Assembly (NCBI GenBank): GCA_965262565.1
Contig: CBDHFQ010000036.1
Location: forward strand, 124,001 to 188,000
DNA length: 64,000 bases
From: CBDHFQ01 sp965262565
GTDB lineage: Bacteria; Bacteroidota; Bacteroidia; J057
Direction: 5' to 3'
Part shown: positions 8,882-18,556 of the stretch, in pieces
How positions within the stretch are numbered: position 1 is the first letter of the stretch
Layout: each line of letters begins with the position of its first letter
Notes under the pieces: generated by a model
Databases searched by the model: none
What the model saw: only the letters and a program-made list of their open reading frames with translations
Told to the model about the DNA's origin: nothing
Made by a program: the position numbers and the translations under genes

Positions 8882-10924
8882 TTATTTTTTCAGATCTGGT
8901 ATTCCGATTTTAGAAATACTTTTCTTCCAACTATTGAAATCGAGGTTGTTCACAATTCCATTACCATCAGCATCGACTGCCAGGTAATCATCAATTGAAG
9001 CAGCTTTTTGGGACCAGGCATTGAAGTCGAGATTATTGACCAATCCATTTTGATCAAAATCACCTACGCGCATGGCAAACCTGCCGCTGTCATTCACATT
9101 TTTGAGTTGATCATTACCCATCGCTCTACCTACGGCTTCAGTGAAATCATATAAAGGAGGTTCACCTAAGGTAAAGTTAACTGGATCAGCACTCATGACT
9201 GCCAGATGGCTCTTGTGGTATACGGCGATTAAGTATTCACCACTACTAATGTTTGAGAAGGATAACTGATCTGAATGTTGATCATCTCTGATGATTCCTT
9301 TGCTATCAACGATGGCTGCTTTTTGTGAAAGTACTTTGTCTGGTTGTTCTACTTCTCTCACTTCCAGATACACCCAATCTACTACATCCGTTTCACTATG
9401 AGTGATCTCTTCTGTTCCTTCATAGTTAAAAGGAGCCTCAGTAAATGGCTGCTTGGCAGGGATGATCCCTTTTTCTCGAAGTGTGGTACGCATATTTCCA
9501 GCTCCTTCGTCATAAAATCCCTCTAATAAGAGGCTTAAACGGATCTTTGCTACCGGAACAGGAGCATTGATGTAACAAGAAGGTTCTACCTTGAAGTTCT
9601 TATCCACCAGATTCAGTTTTTGACTTAATTGCTCATCAAAGTTCACAGCTTTAATACTATCATCGCTGGCACCTAACCAATCTTGCAGAACGGTTCCAAA
9701 AATTTGACGATAATCGTACTGAAGTTGGTTGTTATTAGGAGCTCCTTGTTTATCTCTATTGTTTAGGTCAATATTTGTACCAATGACACCTCCCTGAACG
9801 CCTTTTCCAAATACATATACTGGGCCGAGGGTTCCATGATCTGATCCATAGTTTCCATTCTGAATAATTTTTCTTCCAAATTCGGAAAACATGACCGTCA
9901 TTACTCTATTTTCCTGCCCTAGATTCGCTAAATCATCCTGGAAGGCTTTCATAGACGTAGACATCCCCTCTAAAAGTTCGGAATGCTTTCCTTTGAGTGG
10001 ATCACCTGAAGTAACTTGGTTAGCATGAGTATCAAATCCAGAATAGCTACACATAAATACCTTTGTCATTGATCCTCCAGCTAATAATCTTGCTACAGTC
10101 TTTAATTGATCTCCAAGCCTGTTTCTCTCTGGATATTGGACGGAGCTATTTTTTCCTTTGTTAAATACCTCGGTAATTCTACCGGCATAGAGATTTAAAC
10201 TGTTCTCTACATTCATTATGTGTTTTAGCATAATCCCATAATCTGAATCGGGTAAATTCGTAATAGGGACACCGCTAACACTTGCCACCTGAGAAAAATA
10301 TCCTTCTGGATCTTGTCCACTAAGGTTAATTTCCACGGCGTGTTCTTCAAAGGAATGAAAGCCGGTTTTAACTGCACGACCCAATATTAACCCAAGAGGA
10401 TCTACCTGACTACCGAAAGGTTTGCCCACATAGTTTGGAAATCTATTTTGCAGGTAGCGCGCGATCCATCCATCTGACCCTCCATCAGGGTTTGAACCGT
10501 CTCGTCCTTCCATCCATAGGTCTCTGGATTTAAAATGGGATTTATTTGAGCTGGGATATCCTACGCCTTGAATGATGTTCAATTTTCCATCATCATATAG
10601 GCCCTTCATTTCCTGCAAATTTGGATGGTAATAGATTTGATCCTTTACTGCAAGTGTACTATCCCACTGACTTAAAGCATTTTGAGCTATTTTTATATTG
10701 GCACGAGCTTTAGCGTAATCGTCGTATTGATCTACTGGGATTAAGTTATTTAGTCCGTCATTACCTCCATTTAAATGAATGATAACTAACACTCTTTCAT
10801 TGATTTCTTCACATAGTTGTTGAACCATATTTGAAGAAGCAAACGATCGCAAGGGAATTCCATTGATAAAGATGGGAGTTAATCCTAATGGAACAGAAAT
10901 TTTCGCAAAATCTCTTCTATTCAT
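8882..10924 (-). CDS. DUF1501 family protein with C-terminal dockerin module
   Basis: The 680-residue protein begins M-N-R-R-D-F-A-K, a twin-arginine-type signal. Residues 30-450 are DUF1501, a family with a sulfatase/alkaline-phosphatase-like fold: I-H-L-N-G-G-N-D-G-L-N-N, Y-S-G-F-D-T-H and S-E-F-G-R-K-I motifs. A beta-rich linker follows. At the end are two calcium-loop repeats of dockerin type, near residues 618-632 and 650-665. Each reads D-x-D-x-N-G-x-V-N-N-L-D, followed by F-N-[AS]-W. There is no T9SS sorting domain, unlike the neighbours. It sits 34 bases downstream of the DUF1800 gene, its usual partner. The enzymatic substrate is unknown. Docking to the cohesin-like proteins encoded on both sides is a plausible inference. 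Confidence 0.85.
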   Translation of the reverse strand: MNRRDFAKISVPLGLTPIFINGIPLRSFASSNMVQQLCEEINERVLVIIHLNGGNDGLNNLIPVDQYDDYAKARANIKIAQNALSQWDSTLAVKDQIYYHPNLQEMKGLYDDGKLNIIQGVGYPSSNKSHFKSRDLWMEGRDGSNPDGGSDGWIARYLQNRFPNYVGKPFGSQVDPLGLILGRAVKTGFHSFEEHAVEINLSGQDPEGYFSQVASVSGVPITNLPDSDYGIMLKHIMNVENSLNLYAGRITEVFNKGKNSSVQYPERNRLGDQLKTVARLLAGGSMTKVFMCSYSGFDTHANQVTSGDPLKGKHSELLEGMSTSMKAFQDDLANLGQENRVMTVMFSEFGRKIIQNGNYGSDHGTLGPVYVFGKGVQGGVIGTNIDLNNRDKQGAPNNNQLQYDYRQIFGTVLQDWLGASDDSIKAVNFDEQLSQKLNLVDKNFKVEPSCYINAPVPVAKIRLSLLLEGFYDEGAGNMRTTLREKGIIPAKQPFTEAPFNYEGTEEITHSETDVVDWVYLEVREVEQPDKVLSQKAAIVDSKGIIRDDQHSDQLSFSNISSGEYLIAVYHKSHLAVMSADPVNFTLGEPPLYDFTEAVGRAMGNDQLKNVNDSGRFAMRVGDFDQNGLVNNLDFNAWSQKAASIDDYLAVDADGNGIVNNLDFNSWKKSISKIGIPDLKK

Positions 10925-10958
10925 GGGACTGGTGGTTATTTTTTCTGGATTACAATGA

Positions 10959-12590
10959 TTAAAAAGTCTGAAATTCTGGAGATCTCAATATTCCTTCTAT
11001 GAGATTTTCTAAAGGGCTACGTACGTATTCGGGATCGTTTGTCTCTTTATATTTATTCCAGTCGAATGTCCAATCCATATCTGGAATTTCATTTAATAAA
11101 AGGTCCTTGTAGTAATTCAGCCTATCCTGTGAAGGAAATTCCGGTAGTAAATAGGTAACTAATTCCTGAATGAGTGCATCAGCATTACTAGGGGTCTGGA
11201 CATAGGTATCTACATATGTTACCACATTCAGCCTAAAGTCCACAGCTCTGGAAATAGGTCCTCTATACTTATTCTGACCATTGATTAATTTAAATGGCAC
11301 TCTTAGCCTGGATAAGATTGTTGATCCATCAAACCAGTTCTTGCTGTAAGATGGCGCTTGTGCATAAGCATCATATCCCAGTACTGAAGGAGGATTTAGA
11401 ATATCCATCTGAGCTGCACTACAAGCATCTCTTAATGAATTAAAAAATCTACTGTGATAATCTTCAGCCTCTCCATTACCTAATTTATTAGGATCGGGAA
11501 ATAAAGGTTCAAGATAAAAGTAACCATAGATAGCTAGCATCAAATCAAATGGAGATTTAATTTTCCCTCCAATAATTTCATCAGTACTATTGTTATCATC
11601 TTCATCGTAAAAGTGTTGACTTAGAAACAATTGTTCCAATACGGGTCGCATCTCATAGTCGTTATCATACATCGTTGTTGCTAAAGGTTCTATGATATCA
11701 TTTTCAACTTCAGTATCAATCTGATCTTTTACGAAAAAGCGATACAATCTTCGGCAGAATGCTCTGGCAGTCTCTTTTTCGTCATAGACCATTTTTACAA
11801 ATTCAGCCAGTTCTTCTAGCATCCCTTGCCCGGTGTTTCTACCTTTAATTACTTTATTGTTAAAAGCGGAACTAAATACTTTATCATCAGTATTATGCTG
11901 TCTGGTATTTAAAGCCCCTTTAAGAAAACCTGTATCTGGGTCAATTTCTTTTCCCTCTTTGATGCCAGTTAATACTTTGGCAGCTTCAACTATATCGTCC
12001 TCTGTGTAGTTTGTATAATCACCAATTCCCTTCTGAGGACCTTTCTGAATGGTAAATAATTCAAAAAACTCCCTTGCATAATTTTCATTAGGACTAAATT
12101 TGGTATTAAACCTATTGTCCAGGAATCGTAACATTTGGTTGTCCAGGGTAATTTTTTCAGCCAGGATTCTCAAATTTCCCAAAGAAAACTCCTGGAGTAA
12201 CTTTAAGTGATAATACAATTGTCCTTCCCCTCCTTGTAAGGTAGTTACGAAGCATGTATGTAAAAACATCACTAGCTTATGCCTCATGGATGGATCTACC
12301 ACACATTCATGAATGAACCAGTTACTAGCAGCTGTACGTTTTTCAAAAGTTTGAATACTGTCATTAGTCTGCGTTCCTCCAGGATAAAGTGGCTTACCAT
12401 TCTTGAAGGAAACTGGTCCGCTAGGTTGATTTAGAGCGGGAAAAGTTAGTAGTTCATCTACGGCTTCAGCCGCTGTCTTTTTTGCATAGTCATCGATTTT
12501 CGCTTTGTTGTAATTAAAAGTCGTTCTTCTTAATAAATGCGAAGCAAGGCGGATGCCCAAGGGGCCTGATCTAGGGTTTAAACTGGCCAT
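10959..12590 (-). CDS. DUF1800 family protein
   Basis: The 543-residue, largely alpha-helical protein matches DUF1800: an N-terminal A-S-H-L-L-R-R-T-T-F pattern, then D-N-Q-M-L-R-F-L-D and E-N-Y-A-R-E-F-F-E-L-F-T, with P-P-S-V-L-G-Y near residue 400. No clear signal peptide is visible at this start. DUF1800 and DUF1501 genes are paired in many Bacteroidota and Planctomycetes. Their joint function is not established, although secretion or polysaccharide-related roles have been suggested. Here the gene lies 59 bases downstream of the 1782-residue scaffold-like gene and 34 bases upstream of the DUF1501 gene, consistent with a single transcript. Confidence 0.87.
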   Translation of the reverse strand: MASLNPRSGPLGIRLASHLLRRTTFNYNKAKIDDYAKKTAAEAVDELLTFPALNQPSGPVSFKNGKPLYPGGTQTNDSIQTFEKRTAASNWFIHECVVDPSMRHKLVMFLHTCFVTTLQGGEGQLYYHLKLLQEFSLGNLRILAEKITLDNQMLRFLDNRFNTKFSPNENYAREFFELFTIQKGPQKGIGDYTNYTEDDIVEAAKVLTGIKEGKEIDPDTGFLKGALNTRQHNTDDKVFSSAFNNKVIKGRNTGQGMLEELAEFVKMVYDEKETARAFCRRLYRFFVKDQIDTEVENDIIEPLATTMYDNDYEMRPVLEQLFLSQHFYDEDDNNSTDEIIGGKIKSPFDLMLAIYGYFYLEPLFPDPNKLGNGEAEDYHSRFFNSLRDACSAAQMDILNPPSVLGYDAYAQAPSYSKNWFDGSTILSRLRVPFKLINGQNKYRGPISRAVDFRLNVVTYVDTYVQTPSNADALIQELVTYLLPEFPSQDRLNYYKDLLLNEIPDMDWTFDWNKYKETNDPEYVRSPLENLIEGILRSPEFQTF

Positions 12591-12649
12591 ATGGCAGAAT
12601 TTTAGGACGGAAGTGCCTCACGCACAACCAGGTTAACATTATAATGAGC

Positions 12650-15600
12650 TTAAATTTTAATTATTAGTTTGTATCTAATGATATCTTGAGATTCCAATCT
12701 TAAGAAATAGATGTCAGGCGAAAGCCTCCTAACAGGAATTCTAATAAGGTTACTACCTTCATCTAATTCCACATCAAGAGCACTGATAATTCTTCCGGTC
12801 GCATCAACCAGATCCAATACTCCATCTGCTGGAAATCCGGATTTGATTCTGATGAATAATTCATCTGAAACTGGATTTGGAAACACCTCAACAAATATGG
12901 GTTCTTCAAAGTTGATAGAAACAACTTCAGAAGCGCAGGAAGGAATTCCAGAAATTATCTTTCTGACTCTGTATAAATTAACATCCCTCATATAGGTAGA
13001 GTCTAAATAGTTAAAGGTCGTTTGGTCTGTCCCGCCTATTACTCTGCCTACTTCTATAAATTCACCATTTTCAAAGCTTTTTTCTACTATATACTCACCT
13101 GCTACGGGAACTCTTAATTCCCAGAAAACTTGTACATTACCATCATTGGTTTCTTTAACAGTAACTTGTTCATATTCTACCAGATCACATAGTGGTTCGA
13201 ATTGGCGTATATCTTCTGGAATGGAGAAATATATCCCAGAAATGGGTTGCTCGATAATACTATCAGGCCTTTGCCATCCTAAAGAGATATGATCATCTGC
13301 GTTATTTTCTTTATGAATAACTTCTATATAATATTTCTCTCCCTGAATCATACTCACTGGGGATGTCTGTTGAAACGCAAAGGAGTCCCATGTTCTAAAT
13401 CCTGTTGGATCAGTTAAGGTAGTAAGAAGTTGTTTGTCAAATGGATCTTCCGTAGGACTCAGATATAACTCCGCCTGATCATCACCAGATATCCAAAAAG
13501 TGTAGTCTCCTGTTACAGGTGCACAGACAACAGCAGATAATTTGGCTCCGAATTCATTTCCATCATTTACCGGACCTTCAAAAGAAGTCGTAATTATTCT
13601 CTTTATATCAGGGAACAATGGAAAATCTGGATCTTGAGTTAATAATCCCAAATCGCTCCCTGGTAGAGCTTCCCATCTCTCATACAGAATTTCTCCATCT
13701 GCTGCACAATTTTCAGGAACACCTATACAATTACAATTCGCATCATAAACATCTCCGATAGTATTAGGATCGCCATCATCACAAATAGTTCCTTGTTCCG
13801 GACATGGGATTCCGATACAGTTACAATTTTCATCATAAGTATCATTTTCGGTCGTTGGGTCGCCATCATCACAAGTCGTACCTGCAGGCGGACAGGGTTC
13901 TCCTACACAGTTACAATTTGCATCAAACATGTCGTTGATGGTGGTTGAATCGCCATCATCACAAGGCATGTTAATCGTCGGACATCCCTCACATAATAAG
14001 CTGTCATTAAACCCTGCAAAAGTACCTTTAACTATACCTCCTGTTCCATCATTTGGCAAATGCCTGTTGAAGTTTGTATTCTGTATATTAAATGTTAATT
14101 CAGGAAGTTGATTACCATCTAATAAAACAAAGCATAGTTTTCCTATATCTATCCATTCATTTGCACTAATACTCGGACAACTAAACTCTTCTCCTGTTAA
14201 AGCTAAGGTGAGATTAAATAATCCATCCACTGAGGTTCCATCGAAGGCATGTTCTTCCCAGGCTGAAGCTGATTCAGCAATACAAAGATCTGATCCATCA
14301 AAGGAGATAGATTCGTAATCATCAAATAAGAGGGAAGCAGAATTATATTCTACCAGGATGGAGGAAGTACCAATCCTGAAACTATCACTTGATGCCCTTA
14401 TTTGGATAGTTGCACAAAAGGTACCATTATCACAATCCAGGCTATCTGCAAATTGTAGTAATAAGGTATCCTGATTTGACGTAGTCTCAGGAATACCTGC
14501 ACACATACAATTGTCGTCATACTGATCATTAAAGGTATCAGGATTATTATCATCACAAGTAGTCCCTGCTGGAGGACATGGCTCTCCTATACATGCACAA
14601 CTATCTCCATTTACTACAATAACATCATTTATAGTCAATTGATTTCCATCATCACAGGTCGTTCCTGCAGGTGGACAATCTAAACAATTGACTGCTTGAT
14701 CGATGCCTTGGAAATCGATGACTGGAATAGCCTGTGTTCCATCGTTTGGAATATTTCGATTGAAATTGGTGTTCGCTTGATCAAAATTCATATTTGGGTT
14801 ACCAAGGGTGTCCAGCAGATCGAAACAAATGATCCCTATATCTGTCCAGTCATCACTATTAATATTTGGACAACTAAACTCTTCAGCTGAGAGGCTCAGT
14901 GTAAGATTAAATAATCCTGGTACAGAGGTTCCATCAAATACATGTTCATCCCAGGCAGAGGCCACATCCGCTAAACACATCGCAGACCCATCAAAATTCG
15001 ATGATTGATAATTTGAGAAAGCAAGTACATTAGGATCATAATCGATCAATATAGAGGAAGTACCAATTCTAAAGGTATCTGTGATAGCCTTAATTTGTAC
15101 AGTAGCGCAGAAAGTATTCAATGTACAATTAGCTGAATCTATCAGTCTAATTTGAAGTGCGTCATCAGATACTATAATAGGATCTCCTACACATTGACAA
15201 CTATCATTATATGCATCATTTTCAGTTAATGGATTCCCATCATCACAACTAGTCCCAACTGCAGGACAGGGCTCACCAACACATATACAAGTATCACCTA
15301 CTATATTGATACTGTCATTTATGGTAAACAAATTCCCATCATCGCAAACTGTACCTAAAGGCGGGCATATGGTAGGATTATCTCCACATTGGATGGAGTC
15401 GTTGATACCAAAGAAGACCGCCACTGGAACTGCTCCAGTACCATCGTTTGGAAAATTTCTATTAAAGTTTGTATTCGTTTCATCGAACGCTAGATTCGGA
15501 TTTCCTGTAGAGTCCACAAGATCAAAGCAAAGTTGACCAATTTCTATCCATTCTGCAGCGCCTATGGCAGGGCAGCTAAATTCCTCTGAGGTCAAACTTA

Positions 15601-17998
15601 ATGTAAGATTGAATAAGCCTGGGACTGAAGAACCATCAGCCACATGCTCGTCCCAAGCAGATGCAGCATCTGCAATACAATTTGCACTTCCGTTGAAATT
15701 TGTAGAAGCGTATTCCCTAAAGGCCAGGAGACTTTCATTATAACTGATCAGCATTGATGAAGTCCCTATCAAAAAGGTATCTCCAAGCGCTTTTATTTGA
15801 AGACTTACGCAATAAGAATTAGTAGAACAATCCAGGGAATCTACCATTCGTAATGCGATATTATCTGCTGTTGTATCAATAGGAATAATAGGAGTTCCTA
15901 TACACTGACAACTATCATTAAAAACGTCGTTTTCCGTTAGTGGGTCAAGATCATCACATGCGGTTCCAGTAGCTGGGCAAGCCTCTCCTAAACACAAGCA
16001 AGTGTCTCCTACTGCAATAATGCTATCATTACGAGTTAAAATATCACCATCATCACATGGAGTACCAATGGGTGGACATGTTGGAGGAATTACTTCGCCA
16101 CATGAAATTGCTTCACTAATCCCTGTAAAACTTACTACTGAAATTGCCCTGCTTCCATCATTAGGTAGATTTCTATTGAAATTCGTGTTAGCCTGATCGA
16201 AATTCAACAAAGGATTACCTGTAGTATCTTTGATATCGAAGCAAATCTGACCAATAGAGATCCATTCACTTGAATCAATGGCAGGACAACTAAACTCTCC
16301 TGAAATTAAGGTGAGCGTTAAATTGAATAAGCCCGGAATAGACGTTCCATCCTGCACATGATCTTCCCAGGCGGAAGCCGTATTGGCAATACACTGATCT
16401 GATCCATTGAAGCGAAGAGAAGTGTAAGCATTATATCCTAAGGTCGCTGTATCGTAATTGATCAATATAGATGAGGTACCGATCTGGAAACTATCTGATC
16501 TCGCTTTGATCTGAAGACTGACACAATAACTCCCTGCTTCACAATCCGTGGAATCATTCAGTAAGCGTATTTCTATTTCATCTACCGCTGAATCATTGGG
16601 AGGAGTTACCGGTTCGGTGATCCTGTTGATGGTGATAAAGTTGGTGGAAAGGGCATAACAACTATCACTCAATGCTACATTCGCTGCATCATCTCCTATA
16701 TTGGCTGTGAGACTACCTGTATAGGATAGGCCCCATACTCTGCACACCCCTTCTTCTGCTCCTTCAAAGTCTGCATTATCTCCTGCGGGAAGATCCAGAA
16801 TGTTATTCTGATCATCTGTGATTACATAGGTAAAACTGGCACTGGCTTCTGCCCCTTCACTGGCAAAGTTGATTACATCTGCATTGCCATCTCCTATGGT
16901 AACGCTTACTTCTGTCTCGCCTCCATCTGTGGACACGGTTCCTCCTCCTACTGCGGTGCGGTTGATGGTGATAAAGTTCTCCGACAACTCATACAATCCA
17001 TCACTCAATGCTACATTCGCTGCATCATCTCCGACATTAGCTGTCAGATTGCCTGTATAGGATAGTCCCCATACTCTGCAAATTCCTCCCACTGCTCCTT
17101 CGAAGTCTGCATTTGCTCCTGCAGGAAGTTCCAGGATGATATTCTGATCATCTGTAATTATATAAGCATAATTAGCCGTAGTATCGATCCCTTCATTGAC
17201 AAAGTTGATGTCATCTGCGAGTCCATCTCCTACACAGATACTTGCCTCTGTCCCTCCACCTTCTATACTTACTCGTCCTCCGTCAACACTGGCTGTATCT
17301 GGATCGGGATCGGGATCGGGAACAGGACAGACTAAAACTTCATCAATCCCCGTTAAACTGAGAATCGGAATTGATCCAGTTCCATCATTAGGGGAGTTTC
17401 TGTTGAAACTCGTATTAGCAACATCAAAATTGATTTGTGGATTACCCGTAATGTCCAAGATATCAAAACAGACCAATCCAATGGAAATCCATTCACTTGA
17501 ATCAATGGCTGGGCAACTAAACTTTTCTGAAGTAAGGTTCAAGGTAACATTAAACAGTCCTGGGACAGAGCTACCATCTTGTACATGCTCATCCCAGGCG
17601 GGAGCTGTATTGGCAATACACAGATCCGATCCGTTGAAGCGAAGGGAAGTGTAAGAATTATAAGCTAAAACGGAGGTATTATAATTCATCAATATAGAAG
17701 AAGTACCGATTTGGAAGCTGTCCAAAGCGGCCTTAATCTCAATAGCTACACAGTAAGAATTATTTACACAGTCGATGGAATCCGTTAACCGTAGCTCTAT
17801 GCTATCTTCATCATTCACCAGAAAGAACGGATTTATATCTGACTCAGTAGTCAAATATATATGAGCTTCGGATGGATTTGTAAGAGTCCCACTATTTAAT
17901 GTGTGATTATATCCATAAGAAAAGGAATAATAGCTGAACGCTATCAGAATACCCAAAAAGGACCAAGGATATTTTAAGATTAGGTAGTTGTTTATCAT
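12650..17998 (-). CDS. Large multimodular surface protein with five cohesin-like repeats, PA14 domain and T9SS sorting domain
   Basis: The 1782-residue protein has a hydrophobic N-terminal segment, then alternating modules. Cohesin-like repeats lie near residues 63-222, 470-632, 711-869, 946-1103 and 1174-1338; each has Y-C-V-x-[LI]-[QE]-I-K-A, I-G-T-S-S-[IM]-L, A-W-[DE]-[ED]-H, G-L-F-N-[LV]-T-L and N-F-N-R-N-x-P-N-D-G. Two copies of a domain with V-W-G-L-S-Y-T-G fill about 230-455. Short cysteine motifs (C-D-D-G-[DN]-x-x-T-x-N-D, then C-x-C-x-G) join the repeats. A PA14 domain lies near 1428-1590, then a fibronectin-III-like region, then a T9SS type A sorting domain (F-P-N-P-V to the end). 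The layout resembles a scaffoldin. PA14 domains often bind carbohydrate. It probably heads the operon with the DUF1800 and DUF1501 genes. Confidence 0.8.
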   Translation of the reverse strand: MINNYLILKYPWSFLGILIAFSYYSFSYGYNHTLNSGTLTNPSEAHIYLTTESDINPFFLVNDEDSIELRLTDSIDCVNNSYCVAIEIKAALDSFQIGTSSILMNYNTSVLAYNSYTSLRFNGSDLCIANTAPAWDEHVQDGSSVPGLFNVTLNLTSEKFSCPAIDSSEWISIGLVCFDILDITGNPQINFDVANTSFNRNSPNDGTGSIPILSLTGIDEVLVCPVPDPDPDPDTASVDGGRVSIEGGGTEASICVGDGLADDINFVNEGIDTTANYAYIITDDQNIILELPAGANADFEGAVGGICRVWGLSYTGNLTANVGDDAANVALSDGLYELSENFITINRTAVGGGTVSTDGGETEVSVTIGDGNADVINFASEGAEASASFTYVITDDQNNILDLPAGDNADFEGAEEGVCRVWGLSYTGSLTANIGDDAANVALSDSCYALSTNFITINRITEPVTPPNDSAVDEIEIRLLNDSTDCEAGSYCVSLQIKARSDSFQIGTSSILINYDTATLGYNAYTSLRFNGSDQCIANTASAWEDHVQDGTSIPGLFNLTLTLISGEFSCPAIDSSEWISIGQICFDIKDTTGNPLLNFDQANTNFNRNLPNDGSRAISVVSFTGISEAISCGEVIPPTCPPIGTPCDDGDILTRNDSIIAVGDTCLCLGEACPATGTACDDLDPLTENDVFNDSCQCIGTPIIPIDTTADNIALRMVDSLDCSTNSYCVSLQIKALGDTFLIGTSSMLISYNESLLAFREYASTNFNGSANCIADAASAWDEHVADGSSVPGLFNLTLSLTSEEFSCPAIGAAEWIEIGQLCFDLVDSTGNPNLAFDETNTNFNRNFPNDGTGAVPVAVFFGINDSIQCGDNPTICPPLGTVCDDGNLFTINDSINIVGDTCICVGEPCPAVGTSCDDGNPLTENDAYNDSCQCVGDPIIVSDDALQIRLIDSANCTLNTFCATVQIKAITDTFRIGTSSILIDYDPNVLAFSNYQSSNFDGSAMCLADVASAWDEHVFDGTSVPGLFNLTLSLSAEEFSCPNINSDDWTDIGIICFDLLDTLGNPNMNFDQANTNFNRNIPNDGTQAIPVIDFQGIDQAVNCLDCPPAGTTCDDGNQLTINDVIVVNGDSCACIGEPCPPAGTTCDDNNPDTFNDQYDDNCMCAGIPETTSNQDTLLLQFADSLDCDNGTFCATIQIRASSDSFRIGTSSILVEYNSASLLFDDYESISFDGSDLCIAESASAWEEHAFDGTSVDGLFNLTLALTGEEFSCPSISANEWIDIGKLCFVLLDGNQLPELTFNIQNTNFNRHLPNDGTGGIVKGTFAGFNDSLLCEGCPTINMPCDDGDSTTINDMFDANCNCVGEPCPPAGTTCDDGDPTTENDTYDENCNCIGIPCPEQGTICDDGDPNTIGDVYDANCNCIGVPENCAADGEILYERWEALPGSDLGLLTQDPDFPLFPDIKRIITTSFEGPVNDGNEFGAKLSAVVCAPVTGDYTFWISGDDQAELYLSPTEDPFDKQLLTTLTDPTGFRTWDSFAFQQTSPVSMIQGEKYYIEVIHKENNADDHISLGWQRPDSIIEQPISGIYFSIPEDIRQFEPLCDLVEYEQVTVKETNDGNVQVFWELRVPVAGEYIVEKSFENGEFIEVGRVIGGTDQTTFNYLDSTYMRDVNLYRVRKIISGIPSCASEVVSINFEEPIFVEVFPNPVSDELFIRIKSGFPADGVLDLVDATGRIISALDVELDEGSNLIRIPVRRLSPDIYFLRLESQDIIRYKLIIKI
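13985..17810 (-). repeat. Five diverged cohesin-like modules and two duplicated V-W-G-L-S-Y-T-G modules
   Basis: Within the 1782-residue gene, modules of about 160 codons recur with strong protein similarity. Between the first and second lie two neighbouring 110-codon modules (about 16610-17300) that share long identical stretches such as G-D-D-A-A-N-V-A-L-S-D, suggesting a fairly recent tandem duplication. Three further copies of the 160-codon module are in the flanking genes at 8300-8800 and 18840-19880. Confidence 0.75.
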
Positions 17999-18447
17999 TA
18001 GTATTAATATTCCATTAGCCTAACACAAACCTTACAACAGCAATTAAAATGTGGATAATGAGACTAAAAGTAGATGTTTGATTCTTTAATTAAACGCTTA
18101 TTTTTACCCAAAAATTATTATTCATATAAATTAAATAAGGCAATAATAGTTTACTTATTACATCAATGGGGTAAAATAGATAATTCGGCATTTTAGATAC
18201 CTTACTTTTGTAATAGGTAGAATTGAAGGTTTTAGGGACAAGATTTATTTTTTGCCATTAGCAAAGCGGATTAATGTATCAAATTGAGTTAAAATTAAAG
18301 AAAGCACCAGGTACCCAATATTTATTGTACTGGAAGAACATTCGCATATCCTACCTTTTTAAACCGATCAAACAGCTAACATTTACAAGGTCGAAGGTTA
18401 CTTTAAATTGAAGAATATTTATCATCTTATGATCATTTCAATTATTG
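17999..18447. other. Intergenic region, AT-rich, no convincing gene
   Basis: This stretch separates the 1782-residue gene from the 484-residue gene and should hold the promoter of the former. A plus-strand TACTTTTG at 18203-18210 fits the Bacteroidota -7 consensus (TAnnTTTG), but no -33 partner is evident. A 45-codon plus-strand reading frame (18274-18411) is present. It is basic and has no recognisable motif, so it is not called as a gene. Confidence 0.4.
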
Positions 18448-18493
18448 AAATAATAAAATAAAGAACGCCTCACTGTAAAAAGTGAGACGTTCT
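18448..18493 (-). terminator. Intrinsic terminator after the two-repeat cohesin-like gene
   Basis: AGAACG-C-CTCACT (18462-18474) pairs with AGTGAG-A-CGTTCT (18481-18493), with one internal mismatch and a GTAAAA loop. On the minus strand it is followed by TTATTTTATTA. It lies 64 bases after the stop at 18557, so the 484-residue gene is probably transcribed apart from the downstream operon. Confidence 0.82.
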
Positions 18494-18556
18494 GAATAGG
18501 TATATTACGCAATATAAATTGCTCTAAATTAATTAGTATTAAACTTAAAAAATTAG

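Noticed and set aside
13700..15350. Repeated GATCATCACA-like segments on the plus strand
   Set aside because: They are the antisense of the C-D-D-G-[DN] cysteine motifs in the 1782-residue protein.
17196..17654. 152-codon plus-strand reading frame within the 1782-residue gene
   Set aside because: Shadow of the cohesin-like coding sequence on the opposite strand.
18274..18411. 45-codon plus-strand reading frame upstream of a hairpin
   Set aside because: No recognised motif, and the hairpin's T tract faces the other strand and serves the gene at 18557.
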